Below, one piece after another: positions 1-6,714 of a DNA stretch of 9,976 nt; position 1 is the first letter of the stretch; each line of letters begins with the position of its first letter. Position numbers and translations under genes: made by a program. Origin of the DNA: Patescibacteria group bacterium (GTDB lineage Bacteria; Patescibacteriota; Minisyncoccia; Phycocordibacterales; SBAW01); the NCBI GenBank assembly GCA_030916835.1, contig JAUPWA010000043.1:1-9976 (forward strand), given 5' to 3'. The notes under the pieces are model-generated. The model ran no database searches. It was given only the letters and a program-made list of their open reading frames with translations, and was not told where the DNA came from.

Positions 1-610
1 CTATGAGTGTTTCATCATGAACTACCGCAGCTTCTATGGGGCACGAGAAGCGTTGATCAAATTTGAAATTCCCAACTACAATTTCAACACGATGCGGTCT
101 TGATAATGTTCTTTTAGTTTCAAACCTCACTCCCTTAAATCCAGAATTTCCAGCCACCCGCTCAGCAACCTCTTGGTTGTATGTTTGGGTTGTTATTTGT
201 AAATTGTCCCAGACATTATTTAACGTATTACCATCTTTGTGGTGGACAACAAATGGTTTGGCCGTTTCAAACCCCTCAAACCCAAACACCAAAAGTCGGT
301 GTAGGAGTATAGTTCTATTTCGGAAAGGTCCGTCAGTAGAACGACGCCCAGTCGTGGCAGCGTAAATTAAACCTCTTGTGCCGTCATGTGGTTTCACAGA
401 ACGATCGCCGACGACCAATAGTGCAGCTTCATTCACGACAGTGAATAGCCCTGGCTTTTTTAGTGAATTTAGTGGGATTAAAATTTCACCTGGTTTGAGA
501 GCATGTAGCCGTTCATAATACTTGTCTGAAAGGCCATTTTTAGCTGCTGACGCGTTGAATTCAGTGGGCTCCGGGGAGATGCGGTGCGCCCATTCAGCAA
601 ATGAGCGCAT
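1..610 (-). CDS. HNH endonuclease with AP2-like DNA-binding domain, 3' end cut by window
   Basis: Reading leftward from ATG at 610, 203 codons stay open to the window edge, so the C-terminus is missing. The start follows a strong AGGAGG (about 613-618). Around residues 103-137 the protein has the phage-type HNH layout: LHR, then VVHHKDGN with paired His, then N and DNL. Residues 154-200 (GNSGFKGVRF ... EAAVVHDE) resemble the AP2-like DNA-binding module that often follows such HNH nucleases. Known family members are homing or phage-encoded nicking or cleaving endonucleases; that role here is inferred. The first 90 residues are not recognised. The gene is divergent from the GcrA-like gene, and nothing nearby looks like a phage or intron. 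Confidence is good for HNH and moderate for the AP2-like part. Confidence 0.82.
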   Translation of the reverse strand, partial: MRSFAEWAHRISPEPTEFNASAAKNGLSDKYYERLHALKPGEILIPLNSLKKPGLFTVVNEAALLVVGDRSVKPHDGTRGLIYAATTGRRSTDGPFRNRTILLHRLLVFGFEGFETAKPFVVHHKDGNTLNNVWDNLQITTQTYNQEVAERVAGNSGFKGVRFETKRTLSRPHRVEIVVGNFKFDQRFSCPIEAAVVHDETLI

Positions 611-632
611 AGGAACCTCCTGTATTTCATCC

Positions 633-668
633 GTATCCTATTTTAGCCCAACAGCGTCGCTTTCACAT
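633..668 (-). promoter_or_regulatory. possible promoter of the HNH gene
   Basis: On the minus strand a TAAAAT hexamer (645 to 640) lies about 30 bases upstream of the ATG. A weak GTGAAA sits 16 bases further upstream. Initiation near 633 would give a leader of about 20 bases carrying the AGGAGG. The -35 match is poor. Confidence 0.3.
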
Positions 669-696
669 CTAGAATTTTTCTAAAAGTGTTATCCTC

Positions 697-728
697 TTTT
701 CATTTGCTATATAGTTTGGTTATATAGC
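697..728 (+). promoter_or_regulatory. possible promoter and inverted-repeat operator of the GcrA-like gene
   Basis: TTTTCA (697-702) and TTATAT (720-725), 17 bases apart and with TG ahead of the second hexamer, make a plausible promoter. A perfect 8-base inverted repeat, GCTATATA (706-713) and TATATAGC (721-728) around a 7-base centre, covers the -10 region. This is where a repressor would bind, but a chance AT-rich palindrome is also possible. Confidence 0.35.
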
Positions 729-770
729 CAAGGTTTTGGCAACCAATCACTAGACCCAAAGGAGGACCTC

Positions 771-962
771 TTGGTTAGCACTTGCTCTGTCCCTTGTTGT
801 TGGCCAATTGGGGAGCCCGGGACACCTAGCTTTCGTTTTTGTGACGAACCTAACACACCAGGTAAACCTTTTTGTGAAAGTCATGCTCGTATAGGGTATG
901 TGTATATTTTGCATCAAACGCTTTACCCTCAAGATGTGTGGTTCGATGACTCCAGCACCTAA
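771..962 (+). CDS. small GcrA-type cysteine-rich domain protein
   Basis: This is a 63-residue protein starting at TTG, chosen because AAAGGAGG (758-765) ends 5 bases before it and no other start is suitable. The core CCWPIGEPGTPSFRFC ... GKPFCESHARIGY (residues 9-43) matches the C-terminal part of the GcrA cell-cycle regulator family, usually written WPIGdP-x-FxFC ... YCxxHxxxAY. Cys10, Cys24, Cys35 and His38 are spaced like a metal site. In Caulobacter this part of GcrA contacts the primary sigma factor, while a separate N-terminal helix-turn-helix binds methylated DNA. That N-terminal half is absent here, so this may be a sigma- or polymerase-binding peptide without its own DNA-binding domain. 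The family call is fairly secure; the function is inferred. Confidence 0.75.
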   Translation: MVSTCSVPCCWPIGEPGTPSFRFCDEPNTPGKPFCESHARIGYVYILHQTLYPQDVWFDDSST

Positions 963-990
963 CAATATTTGGTGCTGGGGATTTTTCTTT
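952..990 (+). terminator. rho-independent terminator of the GcrA-like gene
   Basis: CCAGCACC (952-959) pairs perfectly with GGTGCTGG (971-978), followed by a T-rich tail ATTTTTCTTTT. The TAA stop codon of the gene opens the loop, so the last codons form the left arm. Confidence 0.85.
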
Positions 991-993
991 TCA

Positions 994-1027
994 TAAAAAG
1001 TACTCCCGCCACGAGGGCGGGAGTACT
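994..1027 (-). terminator. rho-independent terminator of the 1029-1394 gene
   Basis: A perfect 12-base stem (999-1010 with 1016-1027) has a 5-base loop. On the minus strand it is followed by a run of T. It begins 1 base after the TAG stop of the minus-strand gene, so the two converging genes each have their own terminator. Confidence 0.85.
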
Positions 1028-1028
1028 G

Positions 1029-1394
1029 CTACTCAGCGGCGTCTTGTAACCGAGCCGTTGTTTGGGTCGGAGCATACTGGCAAAACCAGTAGTTAACCAA
1101 CTCATCGAGAGTCACCACGTCTATAACAAAAGCCATGGTGTTCCCGCATATGAGTTTTGCTCTCAATACCCCACTACATACCCAGGGCTCAAGCCTAATA
1201 CGACCCAAACCCTGAGCCTGTCCCTCCGTGGTCGGCAAAGATATGCCAGACCTATTCATTAGGCAAGAAGCGAGCGCGTGCAACTCCTGTGGCAGAAAAC
1301 TGAGCGTTAGCCCTCTGTACGTTATATCGACCCAGGGCGTACCGCCTACATCTTTTTCAACATGCTCATACCCAGCCACTGTGGTGGACGTCAT
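1029..1394 (-). CDS. hypothetical protein, 121 residues
   Basis: I do not recognise this family. The frame remains open to an ATG at 1436, but the start at 1394 is preferred because AGGAGGG lies 5 bases upstream of it; the upstream ATG has no such signal. The protein looks soluble, with no signal peptide and no clear membrane segment. Residues 20-45 (WVDITYRGLTL ... LHALASCL) and 80-105 alternate hydrophobic residues as a small mixed alpha/beta fold would. There are three cysteines (residues 44, 77 and 83, plus one near 104) without a CxxC pair. It lies 67 bases downstream of argS in the same direction, and a separate promoter candidate precedes it. A terminator follows directly. That it is a real gene is supported by the ribosome site and terminator; its function is unknown. 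Confidence 0.7.
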   Translation of the reverse strand: MTSTTVAGYEHVEKDVGGTPWVDITYRGLTLSFLPQELHALASCLMNRSGISLPTTEGQAQGLGRIRLEPWVCSGVLRAKLICGNTMAFVIDVVTLDELVNYWFCQYAPTQTTARLQDAAE

Positions 1395-1420
1395 GATGCC
1401 CTCCTGTTCCTTCCAGGTTA

Positions 1421-1449
1421 ACTTAACTACCGCCACGCTTGTGCGTCAA
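1421..1449 (-). promoter_or_regulatory. candidate promoter of the 1029-1394 gene
   Basis: On the minus strand TTGACG (1449-1444), a 17-base spacer and TTAAGT (1426-1421) fit a primary-sigma promoter. Initiation near 1414 would leave a leader of about 20 bases containing AGGAGG. It lies between argS and the small gene, where no terminator is visible, so read-through from argS is also possible. Confidence 0.45.
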
Positions 1450-1461
1450 CACCGCAGTGTC

Positions 1462-3213
1462 TTACATCTCTTCTGGTGCAGGGATGCCAAGGAGTGCGAG
1501 GCCTTTGAGCATCGTTTGCTCAAACGCTTTAGTGAGGAGTAGCCCATACGTTTCATCGGCACTGCCAATAACGCGCTCTGCGGCGTACCAAGAGTTAAAG
1601 AGTGAAGCGAGTTCGGTAAGGAACGTTGTCACATAGTGTGGCTCGAGCTCGCGCGCAGCGCGGGCGACCACTTCAGGGAAATGTATGAGAGTTCGTTCGA
1701 GCGAGGAACGCTCCAACGGCAGAGCTGCAGACTCAGGGCGCTCAAGGCCGCTAGGCCAAGCTTCACCCTTCGCTAGCAGCTCAGCCGCTTCCGCACTAAC
1801 ACGCAGCCCCTCGGCTTCTGCTTTTCGCAGCAAAGACCGAGCGCGCGTGAGCGCATATTGCAGATATGGCCCAGAGTCACCCTCAAGCGAGAGCGACTTC
1901 TCTGGGTCAAAGACGATATCCTTCCCGCTCCCCTGCTTGAGTACTGTAAACTTGATTGCGCCAACCGCGACCTGCTCGGCAGTCTTGTTTGCATCCTTCA
2001 ACTCACGCCCTTGCATCTTCTGATGCGCCCCTCTTTGCATATCGGCTAACAATGAAACTCCTGTTATGAAATTTCCCTTTCTGGAAGACATTTTCCCATC
2101 AGCAAATCGCATCATGCCGTGAGATATGTGCTGGGTCTTATTTGCAATATCCTGAACCTCGGGCAATTCTTTCGCTGCCGCGAGCATTACTTTAAAATAT
2201 TCGGTCTGCTCATTTGCGGTAATGGTGATTGAGAGGTCAAGATCATTCTCTTTTTCCTCCTTTAACTCAAGCAAGCCCAAATCTTTTGCTTCATATGTCG
2301 GCAAACCTTGAGAATTCAAAAACACGCGAGTATGAAGCCCAACTTTCTCACCCTTAAACACCACAGCCCCGTCACTCATCTCAAAAACCCCATCCTTAAT
2401 ATGTGCATGCACTAATTTCACGCCCACGGGCCAGCTCTGACTTTCAAAAAAGAAATGCGTAAATTGCGTGCCAAGAATTCTATAAATATTTTCAAAACGC
2501 TGAAGTGAAACCTCTCTGCCCTCTTTGTATAATTTATTTATTTCATCATCGCTTCTTTCGTATATTTTTTTGTTTCTTTCTTGGATTTCAGCTTTAGCAG
2601 ATTCGTCAGTTTCATATTTTTCTGCACCTAACACATACGCCATGCCCCACTTACCTTCAAGTATTGGGTTTTCCTCTGTCCCCATTTGCTGGTATCCCCA
2701 AATCGCCTTAGCGACATGCAAACCAACATCACCCTGATAATTCACCCGGATCACATTAGCTCCCGCCGCTTCGAGCGTGCGGGAAATAGCTTCACCAATG
2801 GCGTTACTCATAAGGTGCCCGATATGAAATTCTTTAAATGGATTTGGGTCGGTAAACTCAACCATCACCTTCTTGCCGGTATACAAATTATTGTTTGCCC
2901 AATCAGCTTTTGTTGCAGCCTCAGCAACCTCTTTTGTTATTACCTCTTTTGAAAGGTAAAAGTTGATGAAGCCGGGGCCGGCGATTTTAATCGCCTCGAT
3001 TATCCCGAGCGAAGTCGAGGGACTCAGCTTCTCGATTATCTCCTGCGCAAACTCTTTTGGACTCTTCCCAAGTTTTTTACTCGCCACAAGTGCAGCGTTA
3101 GTCGCATAGTCACCGTTTGCGAGGTCGCTTGGGCGCTCAACGACAAAATCAACCTCGGGGATGCCGAGCTCTTGTAGGGCTGCTTGTATTGCATCAAAAA
3201 TCGCTTGCTGCAT
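1462..3213 (-). CDS. argS: arginyl-tRNA synthetase
   Basis: The 583-residue class I synthetase charges tRNA-Arg with arginine using ATP in the cytoplasm. Residues 1-90 form the N-terminal Add-1 tRNA-binding domain, ending in the family hallmark AGPGFINFYL. The HIGH signature is FHIGH at 129-133 in TDPNPFKEFHIGHL, where most bacterial enzymes have a SPNxAKPxHVGH form. The KMSKS loop is DGKMSSRKG at 372-380. The C-terminal DALR anticodon-binding domain begins near 450 (YLQYALTRARSLLRKA) and ends in the expected KGLALLGIPAPEEM. The start at 3213 has no clear Shine-Dalgarno. The stop of the upstream DUF2914 gene is 18 bases away, so they are probably co-transcribed. A REP-like palindrome lies in frame at residues 64-70. 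Length and motifs indicate an intact enzyme. Confidence 0.96.
   Translation of the reverse strand: MQQAIFDAIQAALQELGIPEVDFVVERPSDLANGDYATNAALVASKKLGKSPKEFAQEIIEKLSPSTSLGIIEAIKIAGPGFINFYLSKEVITKEVAEAATKADWANNNLYTGKKVMVEFTDPNPFKEFHIGHLMSNAIGEAISRTLEAAGANVIRVNYQGDVGLHVAKAIWGYQQMGTEENPILEGKWGMAYVLGAEKYETDESAKAEIQERNKKIYERSDDEINKLYKEGREVSLQRFENIYRILGTQFTHFFFESQSWPVGVKLVHAHIKDGVFEMSDGAVVFKGEKVGLHTRVFLNSQGLPTYEAKDLGLLELKEEKENDLDLSITITANEQTEYFKVMLAAAKELPEVQDIANKTQHISHGMMRFADGKMSSRKGNFITGVSLLADMQRGAHQKMQGRELKDANKTAEQVAVGAIKFTVLKQGSGKDIVFDPEKSLSLEGDSGPYLQYALTRARSLLRKAEAEGLRVSAEAAELLAKGEAWPSGLERPESAALPLERSSLERTLIHFPEVVARAARELEPHYVTTFLTELASLFNSWYAAERVIGSADETYGLLLTKAFEQTMLKGLALLGIPAPEEM
2995..3040. repeat. 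REP-like palindrome with flanking 10-base direct repeats inside argS
   Basis: TCCCGAGCGAAGTCGAGGGA lies at 3003-3022 and can fold into a short hairpin. A perfect direct repeat CTCGATTATC occurs at 2995-3004 and 3031-3040, 36 bases apart, which is exactly 12 codons. The element adds the peptide SPSTSLG (argS residues 64-70) between two IIE tripeptides. Similar palindromes are dispersed repeats in many bacterial genomes, from general knowledge. It is the only copy in the window. Confidence 0.5.
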
Positions 3214-3231
3214 AGTGCTTACCCTAAGCTA

Positions 3232-4326
3232 CTAAAGCTTTGTTGTCGAGAGGTTGGGAGTGCCCTCCACAACACTGAAGGCTATGCGCCCAATGAGCCC
3301 GCCGCGACCTGTTTCAATATCACAGCGCCACTCACCGGGAGTGAGCCCCGACTCAACACTCCACCCACGGTACCCCTCTTGCCTGCCACCACTAATAGGA
3401 AAGCTAGTGAGTGCCTGGGTCTCCCACTTGTTAGTACTAGAATTAAATTTTACCCAACGATGCACGATAGGTGTTGTAAGGTTCCCTGGTGCAAAGACAG
3501 CGCTGTAGCAGTATGCACTGTCTCCAAGCGAGATGGTGTACGTTGCTGAGGTGTCGCGCCAAAAAACACCCCAGGCAGGCTTTTCGTAGGTTGCGGAGTA
3601 TAAATGCCCTTCAGCATCAGCTGCCGCAAGTGGTGAAAACGAATGGTAGACACCAACTGACTTCAGCGAGAGCGGTACTGGCGGCACGATATTAAGAAAG
3701 TAGAGGCCGCTGTAGAGCACGAAGATAACTCCAATGAGAATTGAAACTTCGTACGTTTTTTCAGGTTCCTTTTTGCGGAAGACAAACACGTGCAGAGCCC
3801 ACAGCAAGAGCGTTACGATACCGATACTCACTGCACCACTAAGCAAAAACACCCACGTCCCTATGGTGTGCACCACGAACGTTGGGATAGAGATGATGCA
3901 GTAGGTAAACAGGAGGTAGTAGTAGATAGCGAGATTAAAGCGTAGTTGGTCGTACCGTGTTTTAAGAAACTCGTTCCCGATAGCAAACGCTCCCAAGATA
4001 CCCAAAAACAACAAGCTGCCGCCGATGGTACCGCTCTTGCCGTAGAGAATGAGCATGTTGCCCGCCAAACCACCGAAACAAAATTGCAAAATAAAGATAC
4101 TAAGCAGTGGCCGGGTTGTGTACTGTTTCGCACTGCGAGCACTCAAGACCACAATAAGGAATGCTGCCGTAGTGAGGTATGTGAGTAGCAGAATATTATT
4201 GGCAAAGCTATCCGGGCTTTTTGCCAAAAAGAAATCAAACACGAAGCCGCCCGCGAGCGACCCAAGGTTGAAGGTCCGCTCCCACCGCATCCAAAATTTA
4301 ATGAACCGCTTCTTTAGCCCAAACAT
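3232..4326 (-). CDS. multi-pass membrane protein with C-terminal DUF2914 domain
   Basis: The 364-residue protein has six or seven hydrophobic segments (about 43-62, 73-95, 100-117, 131-150, 153-182, 193-211, and perhaps 20-35). The region after about 215 is soluble and probably outside the membrane. Residues 289-352 carry the DUF2914 pattern: HRWV, GGRQEGYRGWS, GEWRCDIET and IGRIAFSV. DUF2914 is of unknown function and is often found in proteins of this shape in Parcubacteria; an envelope role is a guess. The start at 4326 has AGGAGT only 1-2 bases upstream, unusually close, but the next Met (residue 13) has no better signal. It lies 45 bases after glyA and just before argS, in the same direction, so its place in this series probably reflects compaction and not shared function. 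Confidence 0.85.
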   Translation of the reverse strand: MFGLKKRFIKFWMRWERTFNLGSLAGGFVFDFFLAKSPDSFANNILLLTYLTTAAFLIVVLSARSAKQYTTRPLLSIFILQFCFGGLAGNMLILYGKSGTIGGSLLFLGILGAFAIGNEFLKTRYDQLRFNLAIYYYLLFTYCIISIPTFVVHTIGTWVFLLSGAVSIGIVTLLLWALHVFVFRKKEPEKTYEVSILIGVIFVLYSGLYFLNIVPPVPLSLKSVGVYHSFSPLAAADAEGHLYSATYEKPAWGVFWRDTSATYTISLGDSAYCYSAVFAPGNLTTPIVHRWVKFNSSTNKWETQALTSFPISGGRQEGYRGWSVESGLTPGEWRCDIETGRGGLIGRIAFSVVEGTPNLSTTKL

Positions 4327-4371
4327 ACTCCTATTCTAACCCACGAGAGCTCATCTGCGGCATGAACAGGT

Positions 4372-5640
4372 CTATACGAATGAATCTGGGATCGGGAATT
4401 GTGCGCAGAGGGCTTTAATTTCAGCGTGAATTGAGTTTAATTTTGTTTGATCTTTGCTGTTTTTAAGCGCATCGATCATAAGTTGTGCCACTTGGGTACT
4501 CTCCTTCTCTGTAAAGCCGCGCGTTGTGATGGCCGGCGTGCCAAAGCGGATACCCGATGGGTCCATGGGGCTGCGTGGATCATCAGCAATAACATTTTTG
4601 TTAAGCGTAATACCAACCGAGTCGAGCACCTCCTCGGCCTCCTTACCAGAGATATTAAGCGAACCAAAAACGTCCGCCAAAATGAGATGGTTGCTGGTGC
4701 CACCACCCAACATGCGTACGTGATTATTTACGAAGACCTGCTCCATCGCTTTGGCATTTTTGAGAATCTGCCCTGCATAGGTTTGGAAGCTAGGGTGGAG
4801 CGCCTCGCCAAACGCAACAGCCTTTGCTGCAATGATGTGCATGAGCGGCCCACCTTGAAGGCCTGGGAACACCGCCTTATCGATTTTCTTCGCTAACTCT
4901 TCGCTCTCGCGTGTGAGGATAAGTCCACCGCGCGGACCTCGAAGTGTTTTGTGGGTCGTCGAGGTGATGATGTCGAAGCCTGCGTCAAATGGGTTTTTTG
5001 CTACCTTCCCCGCTATGAGTCCCGCTATGTGTGCTGCGTCAATAACGGCGTAGGCACCAACCTCGCGCGCAATGGCAACAAATTTTTCATAGTCTAACTC
5101 GCGCGAATAGGCAGAGAATCCTGCGAGCACAATTTTCGGGCGGTGCTCCTTGGCAACCTTGAGCATCTCGTCGTAGTCTATTTCGCCAGTCTCAGCGTTC
5201 TTCATCTTATAGCGCACAAAGTTGAAGAACTTGGTGATGTAGGTTACCGGGTGACCGTGCGTGAGGTGGCCACCATGCGAGAGATCCATGCCGAGCACCG
5301 TGTCGCCTGGCTGCAGTAGTGCCATGTACATCGCGACGTTGGCATTGGCACCCGAGTGCGGCTGCAAATTAGCAAATTTTGCGCCAAAAAGCTGCTTCAC
5401 TCTTTCAATTGCCAATTCTTCGGCCTTGTCGGTAAATGTCTGACCACCGTAGTAGCGCTTGTGGGGATACCCTTCAGAATATTTGTTCGTTAAAATCGAG
5501 CCCTGCGCTTCGCGCACCGCACGCGACACATAGTTCTCCGAAGGGATGAGTTCCAGCCCCTCGCGCTCACGCCCCTCTTCGCCCTCTAATACATCAAAAA
5601 CCTCCCGGTCCTGCTTGGCAATGTATCCATAGTCATCCAT
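4372..5640 (-). CDS. glyA: serine hydroxymethyltransferase
   Basis: The 422-residue PLP enzyme converts serine and tetrahydrofolate to glycine and 5,10-methylene-tetrahydrofolate, the one-carbon donor for thymidylate synthase. Family landmarks are clear: IPSENYVS (32-39), TNKYSEGYPHKRYYGG (51-66), HSGANANVA (95-103), DLSHGGHLTHG (119-129), DAAHIAGL (201-208) and the PLP-lysine loop TSTTHKTLRGPRGG with Lys231. The C-terminus is complete. The frame is open up to 5769, but Met at 5640 matches the usual N-terminus; the extension has no family resemblance and overlaps the divergent gene's control region. No Shine-Dalgarno precedes the ATG, while a good -10 lies only about 10 bases upstream, suggesting a leaderless or nearly leaderless mRNA. 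It is the first gene of the series with the DUF2914 protein and argS. Confidence 0.96.
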   Translation of the reverse strand: MDDYGYIAKQDREVFDVLEGEEGREREGLELIPSENYVSRAVREAQGSILTNKYSEGYPHKRYYGGQTFTDKAEELAIERVKQLFGAKFANLQPHSGANANVAMYMALLQPGDTVLGMDLSHGGHLTHGHPVTYITKFFNFVRYKMKNAETGEIDYDEMLKVAKEHRPKIVLAGFSAYSRELDYEKFVAIAREVGAYAVIDAAHIAGLIAGKVAKNPFDAGFDIITSTTHKTLRGPRGGLILTRESEELAKKIDKAVFPGLQGGPLMHIIAAKAVAFGEALHPSFQTYAGQILKNAKAMEQVFVNNHVRMLGGGTSNHLILADVFGSLNISGKEAEEVLDSVGITLNKNVIADDPRSPMDPSGIRFGTPAITTRGFTEKESTQVAQLMIDALKNSKDQTKLNSIHAEIKALCAQFPIPDSFV

Positions 5641-5642
5641 AT

Positions 5643-5658
5643 ACTTGGGATTGTAGCA
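5643..5658 (-). promoter_or_regulatory. extended -10 promoter of glyA, implying a near-leaderless transcript
   Basis: On the minus strand TGC-TACAAT (5658-5650) is an extended -10 element. Transcription would begin about 5643, only about 3 bases before the glyA ATG. The -35 region is weak, as is common with an extended -10. The upstream part of this promoter overlaps the candidate promoter of the divergent thymidylate synthase gene. Confidence 0.5.
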
Positions 5659-5660
5659 CC

Positions 5661-5688
5661 TTGACCCTTTTTTTACAGAAAGTAGGAT
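5661..5688 (+). promoter_or_regulatory. promoter of the thymidylate synthase gene
   Basis: TTGACC (5661-5666), a 16-base spacer and TAGGAT (5683-5688) form a reasonable primary-sigma promoter. Initiation near 5695 gives a leader of about 38 bases with GGAGG at 5720-5724. It lies immediately beside and partly over the opposite-strand glyA promoter, so the two could compete. Confidence 0.5.
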
Positions 5689-5732
5689 GGCAGAGGACTT
5701 GTTCCACTCACACACAAACGGAGGACAAAACC

Positions 5733-6623
5733 GTGGAAGTTGATTATCTTCCCCTCGCACAAAGGACACCAGATACTCAATACTCCAAACGCCTATTCCA
5801 AATTCTCAACGAAGGAGTACGAGCTGGGGGTCTCCCGCAAGGGCAGGATGCTCTAACCTGCTTTGGCACACTCGCGCCGATGGTGTTTGACCACCGAAAC
5901 GGTGTACCACTCATCACCGAGCGCACGTGCAAAGGCTTCTGGCGTACAGCTGTGGCCGAGATTATCGCGTTCATTAACGGCGCAAGGACACTACAACAGT
6001 TCCGTGAATTCGGATGCGCGAAATTTTGGGATGCGTACGCAGGAGATGGAATGAAAATTGGCGTAGACCCGGACGACATGGGTCCAGGCTCATACGGACC
6101 ATCCTTTCACGACTTTCCAATCCCTGGCGGCGGCACCTTGAATCAGTTCAAGCAACTGTTGGGGCAAATCCAACAGTACCCGAGTCTGCGTACTCACCTT
6201 GTGACACCATGGCAACCGTACTTCACCGCACGAGGACCTAATCGAAAAGTTATCGTGGCGCCCTGTCATGGCTGGCTGCATCTGCGCGTTCTGGACAGCA
6301 AGCTACACCTGCGGATGGATCAACGTTCGGCCGACTTCCCTATCGGGGTGCCGTCAAACATGATCCAGTACGCAGCACTACACCTGATGCTCTGTCAGGT
6401 GACAGGCTTGCAGCCTGGTAACTTTGTGCACAGCTTTGGCGATGCGCATATCTATGAGAATCAGGTCGACGGAGTTAAGGAGGCGCTAGAACGCGACCCT
6501 CGCCCCTTCCCCACACTTCGACTGGATCCTGATGTGACAAACTTGTTCGATTTTCGAGTACATCACTTCGAACTCGCCGAGTACGACCCGCATCCGGGAA
6601 TCAAGATACCGTTTGCTCCATAA
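5733..6623 (+). CDS. thyA: thymidylate synthase, divergent ThyA-type
   Basis: It methylates dUMP to dTMP using methylene-tetrahydrofolate, releasing dihydrofolate. The GTG start at 5733 is chosen for the GGAGG 8 bases upstream; the frame extends to an ATG at 5661, but that lies in the promoter. The protein has 296 residues against about 264 in E. coli. Visible landmarks are GVPLITERT (57-65), FWDAYA (98-103), the catalytic APCHGW with Cys178, QRSADFPIGVPSN (197-209, including the dUMP-selecting Asn209), GDAHIYENQ (236-244, His239 and Tyr241) and the C-terminal YDPHPGIKIP. By eye the usual N-terminal DRTGTGT phosphate-binding arginine is absent, and the RR pair before the tryptophan is RT (Arg153, Thr154). 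A divergent but probably active enzyme; a terminator follows. Confidence 0.88.
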   Translation: MEVDYLPLAQRTPDTQYSKRLFQILNEGVRAGGLPQGQDALTCFGTLAPMVFDHRNGVPLITERTCKGFWRTAVAEIIAFINGARTLQQFREFGCAKFWDAYAGDGMKIGVDPDDMGPGSYGPSFHDFPIPGGGTLNQFKQLLGQIQQYPSLRTHLVTPWQPYFTARGPNRKVIVAPCHGWLHLRVLDSKLHLRMDQRSADFPIGVPSNMIQYAALHLMLCQVTGLQPGNFVHSFGDAHIYENQVDGVKEALERDPRPFPTLRLDPDVTNLFDFRVHHFELAEYDPHPGIKIPFAP

Positions 6624-6624
6624 T

Positions 6625-6642
6625 TGCAGGTTGGAACCTGCA
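6625..6642 (+). other. perfect short inverted repeat just after the thymidylate synthase stop
   Basis: TGCAGGTT (6625-6632) pairs with AACCTGCA (6635-6642), starting 2 bases after the TAA. It sits directly against the left arm of the terminator and may protect the mRNA 3' end or act with the terminator. No T-run of its own. Confidence 0.4.
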
Positions 6643-6673
6643 GAAGGCGCCTTATATGGGCGCCTTCTTCTTT
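6643..6673 (+). terminator. rho-independent terminator of the thymidylate synthase gene
   Basis: GAAGGCGCC (6643-6651) pairs perfectly with GGCGCCTTC (6659-6667) around a 7-base loop and is followed by TTCTTT. It separates the thymidylate synthase gene from the HIT gene. Confidence 0.85.
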
Positions 6674-6714
6674 AGGAATCCTTATGGTAAGGTGCTTTTG
6701 GAAAGGAGGTCATC

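Noticed and set aside
1685..2023. 112-codon plus-strand frame within argS
   Set aside because: A shadow of the argS coding strand with low-complexity Ser/Arg composition.
4447..4896. 149-codon frame on the plus strand within glyA
   Set aside because: It is antisense to a clear gene with no recognisable domain and no ribosome site.
5661..5732. Longer thymidylate synthase N-terminus from ATG 5661
   Set aside because: This stretch holds the promoter and the GGAGG; the added residues do not resemble the family.
5641..5769. Longer glyA N-terminus
   Set aside because: The extension has no family match and overlaps the divergent gene's start; Met at 5640 gives the standard length.
6680..6692. CCTTA-TGG-TAAGG inverted repeat and TATGGT as a HIT-gene promoter
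   Set aside because: The repeat is too short and no -35 lies at the right distance, which would fall in the terminator stem.
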